NCBI GenBank assembly: GCA_902470265.1
Contig: CABRFW010000096.1
Span: 1 to 6,521, forward strand
Length of the DNA stretch: 6,521 nt
Direction: 5' to 3'
Source of the DNA: an uncultured Collinsella sp.
GTDB lineage: Bacteria > Actinomycetota > Coriobacteriia > Coriobacteriales > Coriobacteriaceae
Numbering within the stretch: the stretch's first letter is position 1; each line of letters opens with the position of its first letter. Positions 5,920-6,521 of this stretch are shown in pieces. Position numbers and translations under genes: made by a program. Below the pieces are notes generated by a model, which saw only the letters and a list, made by a program, of their open reading frames with translations, was not told the origin of the DNA and did not search any database.

Positions 5920-6521
5920 ATGGATCTTTCGACTTTGATGCCGCAACAGCTGCAGATTGTCAAAACGCTCGACCGTCCGCTGTTTGTCTCGGCGGGCGCC
6001 GGTTCGGGTAAGACCTTTACCCTCACGCGCCGCATCGTCTATGCGCTCTCGCCCGAATCCGGTCCGTTCGTCGAGCATCTGGACCAGGTACTCGCCATTA
6101 CCTTTACCAAAGACGCCGCGGCCGAGATCCGTGACCGCGTGCGCCGTGCGCTTATCGACGAGGGCATGGACGAGGAAGCACTGACCGTCGACGACGCGTG
6201 GATTTCGACCATTCACGGCATGTGCTCGCGTATCCTGCGCGCGCACGCGCTGGAGCTGGGCATCGACCCCGAGTTCACGGTGCTCACCGATACCGACGAG
6301 CTTATGGACCAGGCTGTTGAGCACGTGCTGGCCCGCGCGACGGCACCCGATGCCGCCCCCGAGCTCGCGGCATCGCTCAAGGCCCTCTATGCCTGGTATC
6401 CCATGGCGGGCGAGGGCGGTTCCTTTGGCGGCGGTACGACCATCAAGGGTCTGGTGCGCGACCTGCTGGAGCTGTCGAGCCAGTTGCCGGGCGGTATGGA
6501 CGACGTGCGCGTGGCGCGCGG
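5920..6521 (+). CDS. addA: ATP-dependent helicase-nuclease subunit A (UvrD/Rep-type helicase), N-terminal part
   Basis: The 3'-5' superfamily 1 helicase subunit of AddAB, which powers unwinding at DNA ends and in full-length members also carries a C-terminal nuclease. Only 200 complete codons are in the window. Visible motifs: the Q-motif PQQLQIV (8-14), Walker A SAGAGSGKT (24-32) with K31 and T32, motif Ia AITFTKDAAAEIRDRV (59-74), and motif Ib STIHGMCSRILR (96-107). These are hallmarks of the UvrD/RecB/AddA class. The AddA assignment rests on the position directly after addB; a stand-alone UvrD is less likely. The nuclease domain lies beyond the window and cannot be confirmed. An alternative start at M7 (5938) is possible but is further from the Shine-Dalgarno. 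Confidence 0.9.
   Translation, partial: MDLSTLMPQQLQIVKTLDRPLFVSAGAGSGKTFTLTRRIVYALSPESGPFVEHLDQVLAITFTKDAAAEIRDRVRRALIDEGMDEEALTVDDAWISTIHGMCSRILRAHALELGIDPEFTVLTDTDELMDQAVEHVLARATAPDAAPELAASLKALYAWYPMAGEGGSFGGGTTIKGLVRDLLELSSQLPGGMDDVRVAR

Noticed and set aside
4246..6324. 692-codon open frame on the minus strand
   Set aside because: It lies opposite addB and addA, whose motifs are clear, and its translation has no recognisable domain. High-GC codon bias keeps antisense frames open.

Overview
The window looks like ordinary chromosomal DNA of a fairly high-GC bacterium. Gene content, the AddB/AddA (RexB/RexA) order, a YerC-type TrpR homologue and the codon use fit the Coriobacteriia (a Collinsella-like gut actinobacterium). 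That placement is an inference from gene content and composition, not from a marker gene. No mobile elements, CRISPR arrays, tRNAs or rRNAs were found.

Layout. (1) Positions 1-829, minus strand: the N-terminal 276 codons of a cysteine synthase (cysK), running off the left edge. (2) Positions 830-1082: an AT-richer divergent control region. It holds a plausible cysK promoter with a structured leader, a likely -10 box for the next gene, and candidate operator repeats. (3) Positions 1083-1511, plus: an Rrf2/IscR-type regulator with a cysteine cluster. (4) A strong hairpin near 1580-1617 is a shared terminator for this gene and the convergent one. (5) Positions 1653-2018, minus: a small membrane protein of the YvlD / phage-holin-4_2 family. 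(6) Positions 2019-2342: a divergent spacer with an extended -10 promoter and a 16-codon upstream ORF containing two Trp codons. (7) Positions 2343-2642, plus: a YerC/YecD-type TrpR-family regulator with its own terminator. (8) Positions 2827-5916 and 5920 to the right edge, plus: addB and the first 200 codons of addA, an operon with a 3-nt gap.

How the genes work together. The cysK/Rrf2 pair is a divergent arrangement in which the regulator probably senses sulfur or Fe-S status and may control cysteine synthesis. AddB and AddA form the two-subunit helicase-nuclease that processes double-strand DNA ends for RecA-dependent repair. The YvlD-like and YerC-like genes each have their own signals and are not clearly linked to their neighbours.

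The points most worth a second look are modest: loss of most of the expected C-terminal Fe-S cysteines in AddB, a Trp-codon leader ORF in front of a TrpR-family gene, two hairpins with complementary loops in the cysK leader, and the regulator's cysteine cluster. I see no convincing evidence of a wholly new system.
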